From positions 1 through 64,000 of the forward strand of contig DATLUA010000027.1 in NCBI GenBank assembly GCA_035533295.1: 64,000 bases of DNA. Direction: 5' to 3'. Shown here piece after piece: positions 43,056 to 51,672 of this stretch. The first letter of the stretch is position 1, and every line of letters starts with the position of its first letter. Source of the stretch: JAGWJU01 sp035533295 (GTDB lineage: Bacteria > Elusimicrobiota > Elusimicrobia > UBA1565 > UBA9628). Under the pieces are notes generated by a model. The model searched no databases. It saw only the letters and a program-made list of their open reading frames with translations, and had not been told where the DNA came from. The translations under genes were made by a program, and so were the position numbers.

Positions 43056-43838
43056 TCAGCCTTGCTTAAATTCCTCAGCAGCCCGCCGCACGCCGCCGTC
43101 AAGCAGGGCTTCGAGTTCATCGATGGAATAATGGGTTTCCGTGGGCTTGTCCTCGATCCGCGCCGCCGCATCGTCGCAAGGATGGAGGTAAATCTCCGCG
43201 GCGCCGGCCGGAGCCTGCCGGATAAGCCACTCAAGGTAATCTTTTTTCATCAGGCCCGAGCGCAGCAGGCCGTAGCACCGCCGCGGAACTTCAAGCCCGC
43301 CGGCCGACGGTTTAAGAGCGAGCTTGAGCAAAGAAAAAACGGCGGCAAGACCGCTGCGGGAGAACGCATTTTCCCGGCTATAGCGAAGCGAGAGCCAACA
43401 CTCTCCTCCCGGGAGGCGCGTCCGGGGGATTTTGTACTCCCGAGCAAGCCGTGCGAGGATGGGGAAAATAACCGGGTGAACGTGGATGTGAAAATGCGAA
43501 TCGATGTGCGTGGGCTTAAGGCCCAGGTCCATGAATTTTTCGATTTGCCGGCGGATTTCGGGCTCGATGCGCCGCCGATGCTCTTGGCTGAAAAAATAGC
43601 GTCTGCCCCAAGCGCCGGGATTCTCGGAGCAGAGCTCGACGTGAAGCCCGACGCCCAGGCCTGAGTTCTCCTTAGCCAAGCGGACGGCCTCCGGAGCGCC
43701 AGCCCTATCGACCATGAGGCTGGCGTGGGTCAAAATTCCCTCCCGATGGGCCTTGATCACCGCGCGGTTGACGGAAGGGCTGGCCCCAAAATCATCGGCG
43801 GTGATAATAAATTTTTTTTGAAAGCTTCGCGCCGGCAT
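43056..43838 (-). CDS. hpnK: HpnK-type YdjC/ChbG deacetylase
   Basis: A 260-residue carbohydrate deacetylase. IITADDFGAS near residue 11 gives the metal Asp residues; a Pro/His-rich block, HIDSHFHIHVHP near residue 115, gives the metal His residues, and IYLHPCDD near 220 a later one. Family members remove an acetyl group from an N-acetylhexosamine; HpnK does so on GlcNAc-bacteriohopanetetrol. The assignment to hopanoids rests on hpnJ, hpnI and hpnL lying across the pilin-Hint gene. On its own strand it is the last gene of the pilin operon, with its start directly next to the preceding gene's stop. Confidence 0.8.
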   Translation of the reverse strand: MPARSFQKKFIITADDFGASPSVNRAVIKAHREGILTHASLMVDRAGAPEAVRLAKENSGLGVGLHVELCSENPGAWGRRYFFSQEHRRRIEPEIRRQIEKFMDLGLKPTHIDSHFHIHVHPVIFPILARLAREYKIPRTRLPGGECWLSLRYSRENAFSRSGLAAVFSLLKLALKPSAGGLEVPRRCYGLLRSGLMKKDYLEWLIRQAPAGAAEIYLHPCDDAAARIEDKPTETHYSIDELEALLDGGVRRAAEEFKQG

Positions 43839-44207
43839 TTAATTGGTCGAATAATTCGCCGCCACGCTCGATTGGCACGCCGGCCATACGCCACTCCCCG
43901 AGACCACGACCGTCGGCCAGTAGGCAGCAGACGGCGTGCAGGTGCAGCTGCATGCCTTAAGAGGGCTGCATGAGTATATACTGGTGGCATCGTTCGTGCA
44001 AACGCCGCTGCCGGCTGAATTCCATGCGTTGATCAAAATATTAAGGCCGGATCCATCATAACGAACGGCGGCGTTTCCCTGCTCGATGCGGGTCGTCGAG
44101 CCGCCCCGCGACAAAAGCATGGCGGCCATGCCCGCGGCTAAAAAAGCGACGATGATCCCGAGGATCATCACCTGAAGCAGCACCGAGCCCTTCTGAACCC
44201 GCTTCAT
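43839..44207 (-). CDS. PilX-like minor pilin
   Basis: A 122-residue protein with a prepilin leader lacking the usual Phe: KRVQKGSVLLQVMILGII, where cleavage after Gly 7 leaves Ser and no Glu at +5 (Val-Leu-Leu-Gln instead). Such leaders occur in PilX/GspK-type minor pilins. The hydrophobic helix spans residues 9-33. The short head is Cys-rich (about seven Cys including ACSCTC), which could form disulfides. It lies five bases after the PilW-like gene and touches hpnK. The assignment is by leader type and position. Confidence 0.65.
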   Translation of the reverse strand: MKRVQKGSVLLQVMILGIIVAFLAAGMAAMLLSRGGSTTRIEQGNAAVRYDGSGLNILINAWNSAGSGVCTNDATSIYSCSPLKACSCTCTPSAAYWPTVVVSGSGVWPACQSSVAANYSTN

Positions 44208-44212
44208 AAGGA

Positions 44213-44899
44213 TTAATCGCTCGCATCTCCGGGGGATTTCTGCATCATGACGGCGTTGTCAATCCGGTAAGAAACCGGCGTGGGCCTCTGCGGCGTCGGC
44301 TGGGAATAGCCTACGATATAGTGCATGTCGACACCGCCTTTGGCGTCGTAGTAAAAAAAATTGCCGAACGACGGCTCCAGATATAAAGCGTTATAAACAA
44401 CGTTAACCGGACCCGAACAAGTCGCACCCCCCACCGCGGGCGCGGAGCCCACGCCGCATGCCCCGCCAAGAGCCGGAAACGGGCATATATTGGCGCCAGG
44501 CGATCCGACCGTCTTAGCGCATGAATAACGCCACAAATCGTAAGCGCCGGGCTCATGCACGGACGCCTTCGTAAGCGCCGCGCAATAATAATAAGATTTG
44601 ACCTGGGCGCCCGGCGCCGGATTCAACGCCTGTCCATAGAGCAGGGACCAGTTCTCGCAGCTGGAAAGCGCGTTGCCGGAAGCGCTTGCCGAGTTGGGCG
44701 CGACAAGGGAATTCGCGTTCTCGATCTCATTATTCATTTGATCGAGGCTGATCAGGGTTTGTCCGCTCACTTCACCCTGGCTGACGCTCTCGAAGTGCTG
44801 GCGCACCATCGAGGCGGCCACGGCGATGATGCCGAGAAGCACCATCGTCGAAAGGAAAACCGCGATGATCATCTCCATCAAAGTAAATCCTCTTTTCAT
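44213..44899 (-). CDS. PilW-like minor pilin
   Basis: Start ATG 44899 overlaps the previous gene's stop (ATGA), giving 228 residues. The leader is MKRGFTLMEMIIAVFL: Gly-Phe cleavage site, Glu at +5, then a helix through SASMVRQHF-like residues (45-55). The larger head has a Cys-containing beta region. A hydrophobic leader with the pattern GFTLMEM plus the downstream SVSQGEVSGQTLISLDQM fits PilW/GspJ-type pseudopilins, which prime pilus assembly. Confidence 0.7.
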   Translation of the reverse strand: MKRGFTLMEMIIAVFLSTMVLLGIIAVAASMVRQHFESVSQGEVSGQTLISLDQMNNEIENANSLVAPNSASASGNALSSCENWSLLYGQALNPAPGAQVKSYYYCAALTKASVHEPGAYDLWRYSCAKTVGSPGANICPFPALGGACGVGSAPAVGGATCSGPVNVVYNALYLEPSFGNFFYYDAKGGVDMHYIVGYSQPTPQRPTPVSYRIDNAVMMQKSPGDASD

Positions 44900-45453
44900 G
44901 GCGTCGGCTCGTTCCAATAGACGTCGATGCAAACGGAGGGAGGCCCCGCGGCCGTGGCGCTCTGGCACGACGGCGCCCCTGCCGCAGTATTAGTGCACGT
45001 GGCATCCGGCGTGCAGGCGCCGGAATAATTCACGTCATAGCAGATTCTGCCGTTATAGGGGGAGCTTTCCGCCAGAGGCAGGCCGGCGCCGGCGGTCGAC
45101 GGCAAAAAATTCGTCAAGACATGATGTCCGGGAGCCAAAGCGTAGCAGCCGCCGCAGGAATCCGATATCACTCCGCCGGGCGACGCAACGCCGGTCAGAG
45201 ACCAGCTGTGACCGCCCGCCGCGGTCTTGGGAGCCATGCTCACCGTGCTCGCGGAGCAGTCCGCCGTAACGTATGATTTTAGGACGGAGCTCAACTGCCG
45301 GGCGTACTGATCCGCGATGAGCTTCCTGTCGGTATGGACGTTTCCGGCGCGAATGGTAAGCGCGAGGCTAAAGACGCCGGTGACGATGATCGCCGTCAAC
45401 AGCATGGCGATGACGACCTCGACCAAGGTGAACCCGCGGTTTTTCGTTTTCAT
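44896..45453 (-). CDS. PilV/GspI-like minor pilin
   Basis: Start ATG 45453, 185 residues. The leader is MKTKNRGFTLVEVVIAMLL, with Gly-Phe cleavage, Glu at +5 and a hydrophobic helix. The head contains about ten Cys (for example DSCGGCYAL and ACTPDATCTN), unusual for a pilin. It starts 25 bases after the major pilin stop and overlaps the PilW-like start by four bases, so translation is coupled. Confidence 0.7.
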   Translation of the reverse strand: MKTKNRGFTLVEVVIAMLLTAIIVTGVFSLALTIRAGNVHTDRKLIADQYARQLSSVLKSYVTADCSASTVSMAPKTAAGGHSWSLTGVASPGGVISDSCGGCYALAPGHHVLTNFLPSTAGAGLPLAESSPYNGRICYDVNYSGACTPDATCTNTAAGAPSCQSATAAGPPSVCIDVYWNEPTP

Positions 45454-45478
45454 GCCTAAATAATCCGATTGCCATCTT

Positions 45479-46009
45479 TCATTGCTGCGGCGGGGTAGGC
45501 GCTCCGCCACAGGAGCTTGTAACTCCGCTGGTATCAACGCTATAGCCCCAATTGTTATAAGGGGCCGTGTTGGTCCCCTGACGCGCGACGCAGGCCACCT
45601 CACCAGATCCCCCGGAACAGGATCCTATGCCGCAAGCTCCGTTGGCCACGGCTTGAACTTCATACGGGCTGTTGTCCCAATCCTGCTGGGCTAAATAGCC
45701 GCAGTAAATCAGGCAGCATTCGGACGCTGGCCCACCAGAACTAGGGCAAAGGGCGCTGGTGCAATTTGTGGAGTTGCCGCCGCATGAAGCGCCGGTAAAA
45801 ACCCCTGAAGCATAAACTCCACCATGATCCACCGCATACATGCGGTTCGCGGTGGCCACCATATTAGCCAAGGCAGATCCCTGGTTGGCTTTGCTCGTTT
45901 CCTCGGCTTTAAGGTAATACGGCACGGAAATTCCGGCTAGAATCCCGATAATCAAGACGACGACGAGAAGCTCGATGAGCGTAAACCCGGCCGCGGAGAA
46001 GTTCTTCAA
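45479..46009 (-). CDS. type IV pilin / pseudopilin, Cys-rich
   Basis: A 176-residue prepilin starting MKNFSAAGFTLIELLVVVLI: cleavage after Gly 8, Glu at +5 and the long helix KAEETSKANQGSALANM. It resembles a PilA or GspG-like main subunit. The head contains many Cys, including a CC pair, suggesting disulfide cross-linking. Its start overlaps the pilC stop (ATGA). It is the first pilin downstream of pilB and pilC and so the best candidate for the major pilin, though other loci in the genome cannot be excluded. Confidence 0.75.
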   Translation of the reverse strand: MKNFSAAGFTLIELLVVVLIIGILAGISVPYYLKAEETSKANQGSALANMVATANRMYAVDHGGVYASGVFTGASCGGNSTNCTSALCPSSGGPASECCLIYCGYLAQQDWDNSPYEVQAVANGACGIGSCSGGSGEVACVARQGTNTAPYNNWGYSVDTSGVTSSCGGAPTPPQQ

Positions 46010-47232
46010 TGCGCGCCTCCCAGCGTCGAGAGCTTAAAGATGGGCAGAAACACCGATAACACGATGACGCCGACCAAGCCGCCGATGCCGACGACCAGGA
46101 TGGGGTCGATGATCGCGGTGAATCGCCGCGTGAACTGATCGATTTGCTCGCGGTAAAACGCCGAGAGAGTCATAAGCATATCCGGAAGCTTGCCCGACTC
46201 CTCGCCCATGTACATCATCTCGGTAACCAAGGGCGGCAGGATTTTTTCCCGCTTGAACGCCGCGGAGATGGACTTGCCGCCCGCCACGTCCTCCCGCGCG
46301 CCTTTGAGCAGACGGTGGAAGATGACGTTCTTGGAGAAAACCAGCTCCAACACCGAAATGGCGTTTAGGATGCTCACGCCGCTCTCGATGAGCGTGGAAA
46401 GCGTGGTCAGCAGGCGCTCAATGAGGATATTCTTGATGAACGCGCCGAAGAAAGGGACGGAAAAGATGAGCTTCCACTTGGTTTCCTGGCCGACTTCCGT
46501 CGCGGTGTAGGCCTTCCAGGACAGATAGCCGAAAATCGCGATGGCGATGAGCAGAAACAGGTGGTGGACGATCAGGTTCGACACCATGATGACCGCGGCG
46601 GTCAAGGGCGGCAGGGTCATGTGGAATTGATCGAAGATTTTCGCGAAGATGGGGACGATCTTGACGACAAAAAACGCCAGGACGCCCACGGACATGAAGG
46701 CCAGGACCGCCGGGTAGGCGAGCGCGGTCATGATCTTTCCTCTCAATTCCGCTTGAGCCTCCATGTAGCTTCCCACCTGTTTGAGCGCCTTGGGCAGCTG
46801 CCCGCCCATTTCTCCGGCCTGGACGAGCGAAATCCACAAGGTGTTGAAAACAGCCGGGTGCTTCTCGAAAGCCTTGTACAGCGCGGAGCCGCTCGAAACG
46901 TCCTTGGTCACCGACAGAAGGGCGTCGTGCAGGCCTTTGGACGAGGAGTGCTCCCCTAGAAGAGAAAGCGCCCGGACCAGAGGGACACCGCCGTTGAGCA
47001 GCGTGGCCAGCTGCTCCGCGAAAAACACCAAGTCCCGGATGCCGACGCCGCCCCTAGATGACGCCTTGACCGGTTGGCCGGTCGCGGTCTGGGTTCTTTC
47101 TCCAACGATGGACAGGATGAAATAACCTTTCCCCTGGAGAGATCCAATTGCCTCGTTTTCATCCGAGGCTTCGACCGCGCCGGAGACGGTCTGCCCTTGG
47201 CTGTCTTGAACCGTATAAGTGAATCGGGCCAT
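46006..47232 (-). CDS. pilC: type IV pilus inner-membrane platform protein
   Basis: A 408-residue GspF/PilC protein that links the assembly ATPase to pilin extraction. Two T2SSF domains: the first near residues 70-200 (FFAEQLATLLNGGVPLVRAL), the second near 275-400 (LIERLLTTLSTLIESGVSIL), each followed by membrane helices near 170-190, 225-245 and 378-400. The N-terminal segment resembles PilC's (FTYTVQDSQGQTVSG). The gene follows pilB by 46 bases and overlaps the pilin start. Confidence 0.92.
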   Translation of the reverse strand: MARFTYTVQDSQGQTVSGAVEASDENEAIGSLQGKGYFILSIVGERTQTATGQPVKASSRGGVGIRDLVFFAEQLATLLNGGVPLVRALSLLGEHSSSKGLHDALLSVTKDVSSGSALYKAFEKHPAVFNTLWISLVQAGEMGGQLPKALKQVGSYMEAQAELRGKIMTALAYPAVLAFMSVGVLAFFVVKIVPIFAKIFDQFHMTLPPLTAAVIMVSNLIVHHLFLLIAIAIFGYLSWKAYTATEVGQETKWKLIFSVPFFGAFIKNILIERLLTTLSTLIESGVSILNAISVLELVFSKNVIFHRLLKGAREDVAGGKSISAAFKREKILPPLVTEMMYMGEESGKLPDMLMTLSAFYREQIDQFTRRFTAIIDPILVVGIGGLVGVIVLSVFLPIFKLSTLGGAH

Positions 47233-47278
47233 GAATAGCTGATTCTAATTAATAGTTCGAAGTGTCTTCAAAATCCGG

Positions 47279-49045
47279 CTACTCAAGAGTGGTGCTCCCC
47301 AAAACCTCTTCCGTGGTCGTGATTCCTTCCAAAACCTTGCGCCAGCCGCTGGCCCGCATGTTCCACATCCCCGATTGGGCCGTGATAGCCTTGAGCCTCG
47401 CCAAGTCGCCGCCGTATTTATAAATCACTTCCCGCATCTGCTCGTTGATGCGGTATATCTCGTAGAGCGCCCGCCTTCCTATGTATCCCGTCCGGATGCA
47501 CTTGTCGCACCCGCGCTTGCGGTAAAACGTGATGGATTGGGGGTTAGGAAGGCTGGTCAGCAAGGATTCCTTCAAGCAGATGTCGAGTTCCTGGGAGCTC
47601 GGCTTATAAGGGATCTTGCAGGCGGGGCACAGCACCCTCACCAGACGCTGCGCCGCGACCAGCAGAAGGCTGCTGGAGAGCAAAAACGGCTCGATGCCCA
47701 AATCAATCAGGCGCACCACGCTCGACAAGGCGTCGTTGGTGTGCAGGGTAGAAAGAACCAAATGCCCGGTCAGGGCCGCGCGCAGGCAGGTCTGCGCCGT
47801 TTCCTGATCCCGGACCTCGCCGACCAGGATGACGTCCGGGTCCTGCCGCAAGAACGAACGCAGGGCCGAGGCGAAGGTCAGCCCGATATTGGCGCGCACC
47901 TGGACTTGGTTCAAGCCTTCGACCTTGATTTCGACCGGATCCTCAATGGTCATGAAGTTCAAGGCGGGCGTCCGAATGGTGTTGAGGACGGAATACAAGG
48001 TCGTGGTTTTTCCCGATCCGGTCGGGCCGGTCAGGAAGATGAGCCCGTGCGGCATCTGGGAGGCGGTCAAGAAATCCTGCTTCTGCCTGGCGTCGAAGCC
48101 CAGCTTCTCGATGTTCAAGTCCACGGCCGCCTTGTCCAGCAAGCGCATGACGACTTTCTCACCGTAGACCGTGGGGCAGATGGACACGCGGACGTCGATG
48201 GGCCGGTTCTGGACCTTCAGCGAGAACTGCCCGTCCTGGGGAAGGCGGCGCTCGGCGATGTCGAGCCTTGATAAAATTTTTATGCGCGACACAACGGCCA
48301 TGAACGCCTTCTTCGGCGGCGCCATGCGCTCGTAGAGGATGCCGTCTATCCTGAATCTAAGAATGACACGCTCGTCGTAATTCTCCAGGTGAATATCTGA
48401 ACATCTTTCGGTCACTGCCTGCTTTAAAACCGCATTGACGAGACTGACGACCTGATCATCGCCCGTCCTACCAAGAGTCTGGTCCAAATCAATTCGAGCT
48501 TCTGCGCCCCCCTCACCTGCGGCTTCATCCGTCATCGTTGAGGATGCCGCAGAGGGTTCGCGATTCATCGTTTGTTCGATGAGGCTGGTTCCGCCTCCTT
48601 GGTAAAATTCATCGATAACTTTGATGATCTGCGTCTTGGTCGCGACGAATGGTTGGATTTCGTAGCCGGTCATTACCCGAAGATTCTCACGTAACAGGAT
48701 GTTGTCCGGATCGACCATCGCGACGGCCAAAATTTTGTCGTCCAAAAAGAGCGGAAGCACAAAATGCTCTCGGGCATAGGCTTCGGGGACCATCTTGTCC
48801 AAGCCCTGGGATTTCTCTACCTTGAGGATTCGGTTCTCTTTGGAGGCGTAAGGAAGGCCAAGGAGCTTCGAATAGGCAATGGCGATAGGTTCATCATCGC
48901 AAAACCCCAGTTTAACCACGGCCTCGCCAAAGGAAATTTTAGATTCCTTGGAAAATCCCAGCGCCCTGGCCCGCTGGTCCTCGTTGATGATGCCGCTGGA
49001 GACAAGCATGTCCCCTACGTGAGCCTTCTCGCTCATTCGTGCCAT
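47279..49045 (-). CDS. pilB: type IV pilus/T2SS assembly ATPase
   Basis: A 588-residue extension ATPase. An MshEN-type N-terminal domain covers about residues 5-150 (VGDMLVSSGIINEDQR). Walker A is GPTGSGKTT near residue 340, the Asp box TIEDPVEIK, Walker B VILVGEVRDQET and the His box STLHTNDALS. The zinc-binding Cys cluster is CPACKIPYKP and GCDKCIRTGYIGRR. An ATG nine bases later is an alternative start; the promoter lies only a few bases upstream of either. T2SS GspE is the alternative; PilQ, PilM-like and PilT context favours PilB. Confidence 0.93.
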   Translation of the reverse strand: MARMSEKAHVGDMLVSSGIINEDQRARALGFSKESKISFGEAVVKLGFCDDEPIAIAYSKLLGLPYASKENRILKVEKSQGLDKMVPEAYAREHFVLPLFLDDKILAVAMVDPDNILLRENLRVMTGYEIQPFVATKTQIIKVIDEFYQGGGTSLIEQTMNREPSAASSTMTDEAAGEGGAEARIDLDQTLGRTGDDQVVSLVNAVLKQAVTERCSDIHLENYDERVILRFRIDGILYERMAPPKKAFMAVVSRIKILSRLDIAERRLPQDGQFSLKVQNRPIDVRVSICPTVYGEKVVMRLLDKAAVDLNIEKLGFDARQKQDFLTASQMPHGLIFLTGPTGSGKTTTLYSVLNTIRTPALNFMTIEDPVEIKVEGLNQVQVRANIGLTFASALRSFLRQDPDVILVGEVRDQETAQTCLRAALTGHLVLSTLHTNDALSSVVRLIDLGIEPFLLSSSLLLVAAQRLVRVLCPACKIPYKPSSQELDICLKESLLTSLPNPQSITFYRKRGCDKCIRTGYIGRRALYEIYRINEQMREVIYKYGGDLARLKAITAQSGMWNMRASGWRKVLEGITTTEEVLGSTTLE

Positions 49046-49054
49046 CTTAAATGA

Positions 49055-49082
49055 AGTATACCCGCTCCCTCAAAAAAGTCAA
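49055..49082 (-). promoter_or_regulatory. promoter of pilB-pilC-pilin operon
   Basis: On the minus strand TTGACT (49082-49077), a 16-base spacer and TATACT (49060-49055). The start would be near 49048, almost at the pilB ATG (49045), giving a leaderless or very short-leader mRNA; ATG 49036 would leave about 12 bases. Confidence 0.7.
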
Positions 49083-49108
49083 GCAAACGGGCCGGTGCCT
49101 CCTAATGT

Positions 49109-50959
49109 CTAGTCGCTCACGATGGTCGGGGTGATGAAAATGACCAGATCTGAATTAATGCGCGAAGAGGAGGTGTCGGTGAAGAGCCACCCAATGAGAG
49201 GAATATAGCCCAGGAACGGCACCTTGCGCACGGTTTTGTTCTCCGTGGATTGGAGAAGCCCCCCCACCACCAGCGTTTGGCCGTTCTTGACCCGTACCAT
49301 GGTCGAGGCGCTGCGGGTAATCGGATCAAAGACGGGCTGAAGGGCGCTGGAGAGCGCGGAGCTCTGCACGTTGGTGAAGATCGGCTTGACGGACATGGTA
49401 ATGTAGCCGCCGGTGTTAATCTGCGGGGTCACGACCAAAGTCAAGCCCGTGCTCACGCGCTCCGGCGTGACCGGAACCACGGTGGCCCCGCTGACTCCGG
49501 TAGGATTCGGCGGCACGAAAATGGCTTGGTCATCGACGGTTTGAATAATCGCGGGCTTATTATTCAACGTCAATATTTTCGGCTTGCCCAAGAAACGCGC
49601 TTCGGAATGGGACACCAAAGCGCGCAGAATCACCTGGAGCGACGTGAGGTTCAGCACGCTGGTCATGACATTGCTGCCCAGCAAGGGAGTGCTGAGAAGA
49701 GAGGCGCCTGAACTGCTGTTGGCCGTGCTCGCTGCGCTTTGCGTGCCCAGCGTGCTGATGACGTTGACCACCGGATCCAGAAACCTGACGGCGGACAAAT
49801 TGCTCGGCAGAACCATGGGAAAGCTGGTGTCGCGCTGCCCGCCGGTGAAGCTGGCCAGTTCGCCGTCGTTGCCGCCCCAGCTGACTCCCAAGTCGTTTTC
49901 CTTATCCGAGTCGATTTCCACGATCTGGGCCTCGATCATCACTTGCCGCGTTTTCTTGTCGAGCGCGCTGATGATTTGATCGACTTGCGGGAACACCTCG
50001 GGAATGTCGGTCACGATGAGCGAATTGGTGCGCTGGTCCACTTCCGCGTGTCCCGCGGGAGAAAGCACGCTGCAGATGATGCCAAGAATGGGAATTTCAG
50101 AGGATTGCTGCTGCTCTCCTCCTTGGCCTTGCCTGCTGCTGCCGCTGCAGCCCTCCGACGTCGTGCCTGTATTTCTCTGGGACGATCCAGACGTCGAGGA
50201 GCCGCTGCTTTGGCCGGACATGCTTCCGCCCGTCATTCCGCTGCCGCTCGATCCCGGAGTGATGCTTGCCTGCTCGGCTTGAATTGACTCGATGGGAATA
50301 AGCGGAATATAGGAGAGGGCATAAATCCGCGTGATGAGATTAGGAATCGTCTTTGATCGGGGCATGACGATGTAGGTGTTGCTGTGGCCCACCTGCTGAT
50401 AGGTCAAGCCCTTAAGCTCCAGAAGGACCTGTAGCGCCTCCCGGACGGTGACCTTCTGCAGGAAAACGGTGACCGTCCGGCTTTCCAGGCCCTCCGTGAT
50501 GATGAAGTTGACGTTTGACTGCGCGGAAATGGTCTGAAGAAACGTGGCCAGAGGAGCGCCCTTAAGGCGCACGCTGACCACTTTGTCCAATGGGGAAACC
50601 GATTTGGAGGGCGCAGGCCCGCTTGAGGGAAGCTGCTGGCCGACCTCGATAGACGGCGGCGGGGCGGATGAATACGAGGCTTGGGACGAGCCCTGGAACT
50701 GCGAGCTTCCCACCGGAGTCCCCTCCATGGAATTAGCCTGCTGCTGCGCGCTTTGATCCTGCTGGGAGAACTGCGGATTGACCTCCGGCTCCGCGTCGCG
50801 CCTCTGCGCCCAAGCCGGCTCGGCGAGGCAAAGCGCCGTTTGCGCGCAAAGTAAAACCACCGCCGTTTTCTTCGCCGCGGCATACGCCCGGTGAAACGTC
50901 CGCCGCTTGAAAATTCCCGCGAAAACCGCAAACGCCGTGAACTGTCCGCGCTGTTTCAT
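49109..50959 (-). CDS. pilQ: type IV pilus secretin
   Basis: The outer-membrane channel, 616 residues from ATG 50959, which has GAGGAGG seven bases upstream. A signal peptide with AVVLLCAQTALCLAEPAWAQ-like core lies near residues 30-55. STN/N0 domain near 115-190 (SVRLKGAPLATFLQTISAQ), then N1-type domains, a Gly/Ser/Gln-rich insert near 240-295, and the secretin core with VGGLL and VPFLGYIPLIGWLF near residue 590. The Ser/Gly-rich insert is longer than usual. Preceded by pilP with a 17-base gap. Confidence 0.92.
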   Translation of the reverse strand: MKQRGQFTAFAVFAGIFKRRTFHRAYAAAKKTAVVLLCAQTALCLAEPAWAQRRDAEPEVNPQFSQQDQSAQQQANSMEGTPVGSSQFQGSSQASYSSAPPPSIEVGQQLPSSGPAPSKSVSPLDKVVSVRLKGAPLATFLQTISAQSNVNFIITEGLESRTVTVFLQKVTVREALQVLLELKGLTYQQVGHSNTYIVMPRSKTIPNLITRIYALSYIPLIPIESIQAEQASITPGSSGSGMTGGSMSGQSSGSSTSGSSQRNTGTTSEGCSGSSRQGQGGEQQQSSEIPILGIICSVLSPAGHAEVDQRTNSLIVTDIPEVFPQVDQIISALDKKTRQVMIEAQIVEIDSDKENDLGVSWGGNDGELASFTGGQRDTSFPMVLPSNLSAVRFLDPVVNVISTLGTQSAASTANSSSGASLLSTPLLGSNVMTSVLNLTSLQVILRALVSHSEARFLGKPKILTLNNKPAIIQTVDDQAIFVPPNPTGVSGATVVPVTPERVSTGLTLVVTPQINTGGYITMSVKPIFTNVQSSALSSALQPVFDPITRSASTMVRVKNGQTLVVGGLLQSTENKTVRKVPFLGYIPLIGWLFTDTSSSRINSDLVIFITPTIVSD

Positions 50960-50976
50960 ACGAAAGCCTCCTCGAT

Positions 50977-51672
50977 TCATTTGCCCATGGCCTTCACGAA
51001 CGTTTTATTTCCGTAGCCGAAAACGACGGAGTTCTTATTGATCTTGATGACGCGTATCTTCCCGATGCGGTCGCCTTCTTTTAGAGTCATGTTGTTGTTG
51101 ACAATCGCCATGGAATTGCCGGGCGCGTAGACAATGCCTTCTAAATGGACCGTCGATTCGATGGGCGGCCGGTATATTTTTATTTTCTTCCTTTTCGGCG
51201 GATGCAGCCGCAGCCACTCCGCGCGCGCGCGCTCCAGCCGGAGTCTCCGCAATTCGCTCAGATCCGCGGGGGAAAGAGTCGGGTCCCGCGCCACCTCAAT
51301 TTCGTAGGTCGCGGGAGCGGCGTCGGAGCTTCGCGAGACGGCGGGCACGGACGCCGCGGGCTGCGCGATCTTCTTGGCCGCGGCGGGAGCGGGAGAAGCA
51401 GCCGCAGGGCCGGCCACCGCGGCGGGAAGGGCGGCATCGGCTTTTGCCGCGATGGGCGCCGCCCGGCCGCCCGACGAATCCAGCGGATTTCGAAACTTGG
51501 TTTGCCCCGGAGATTTGCCGAAAATATCTCCCGAGGGAATACGGCCGCGCGCTATTTCGGAAATCGCCGCGGCCTGGGTGCTTTGCATGCCGGTTTTCCA
51601 ACGGTAAAACAAGAACGCGGGAATGGCCAAGACGACGGCCAAGAGCCCCCATCCCAAGGCGCCTTGTCTCAC
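50977..51672 (-). CDS. pilP: PilP/GspC-like protein
   Basis: A 231-residue protein: one N-terminal membrane helix (residues 8-26), an Ala/Pro-rich linker, then a C-terminal homology-region beta domain near residues 168-231 (VHLEGIVYAPGNSMAIVNNNM, LKEGDRIGKIRVIKINKNSVV split). That domain is PilP/GspC-like and docks on the secretin N-terminal domain. There is no lipobox, unlike classical PilP; a membrane anchor suggests the GspC layout. It overlaps pilO by four bases. Confidence 0.7.
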   Translation of the reverse strand: MRQGALGWGLLAVVLAIPAFLFYRWKTGMQSTQAAAISEIARGRIPSGDIFGKSPGQTKFRNPLDSSGGRAAPIAAKADAALPAAVAGPAAASPAPAAAKKIAQPAASVPAVSRSSDAAPATYEIEVARDPTLSPADLSELRRLRLERARAEWLRLHPPKRKKIKIYRPPIESTVHLEGIVYAPGNSMAIVNNNMTLKEGDRIGKIRVIKINKNSVVFGYGNKTFVKAMGK

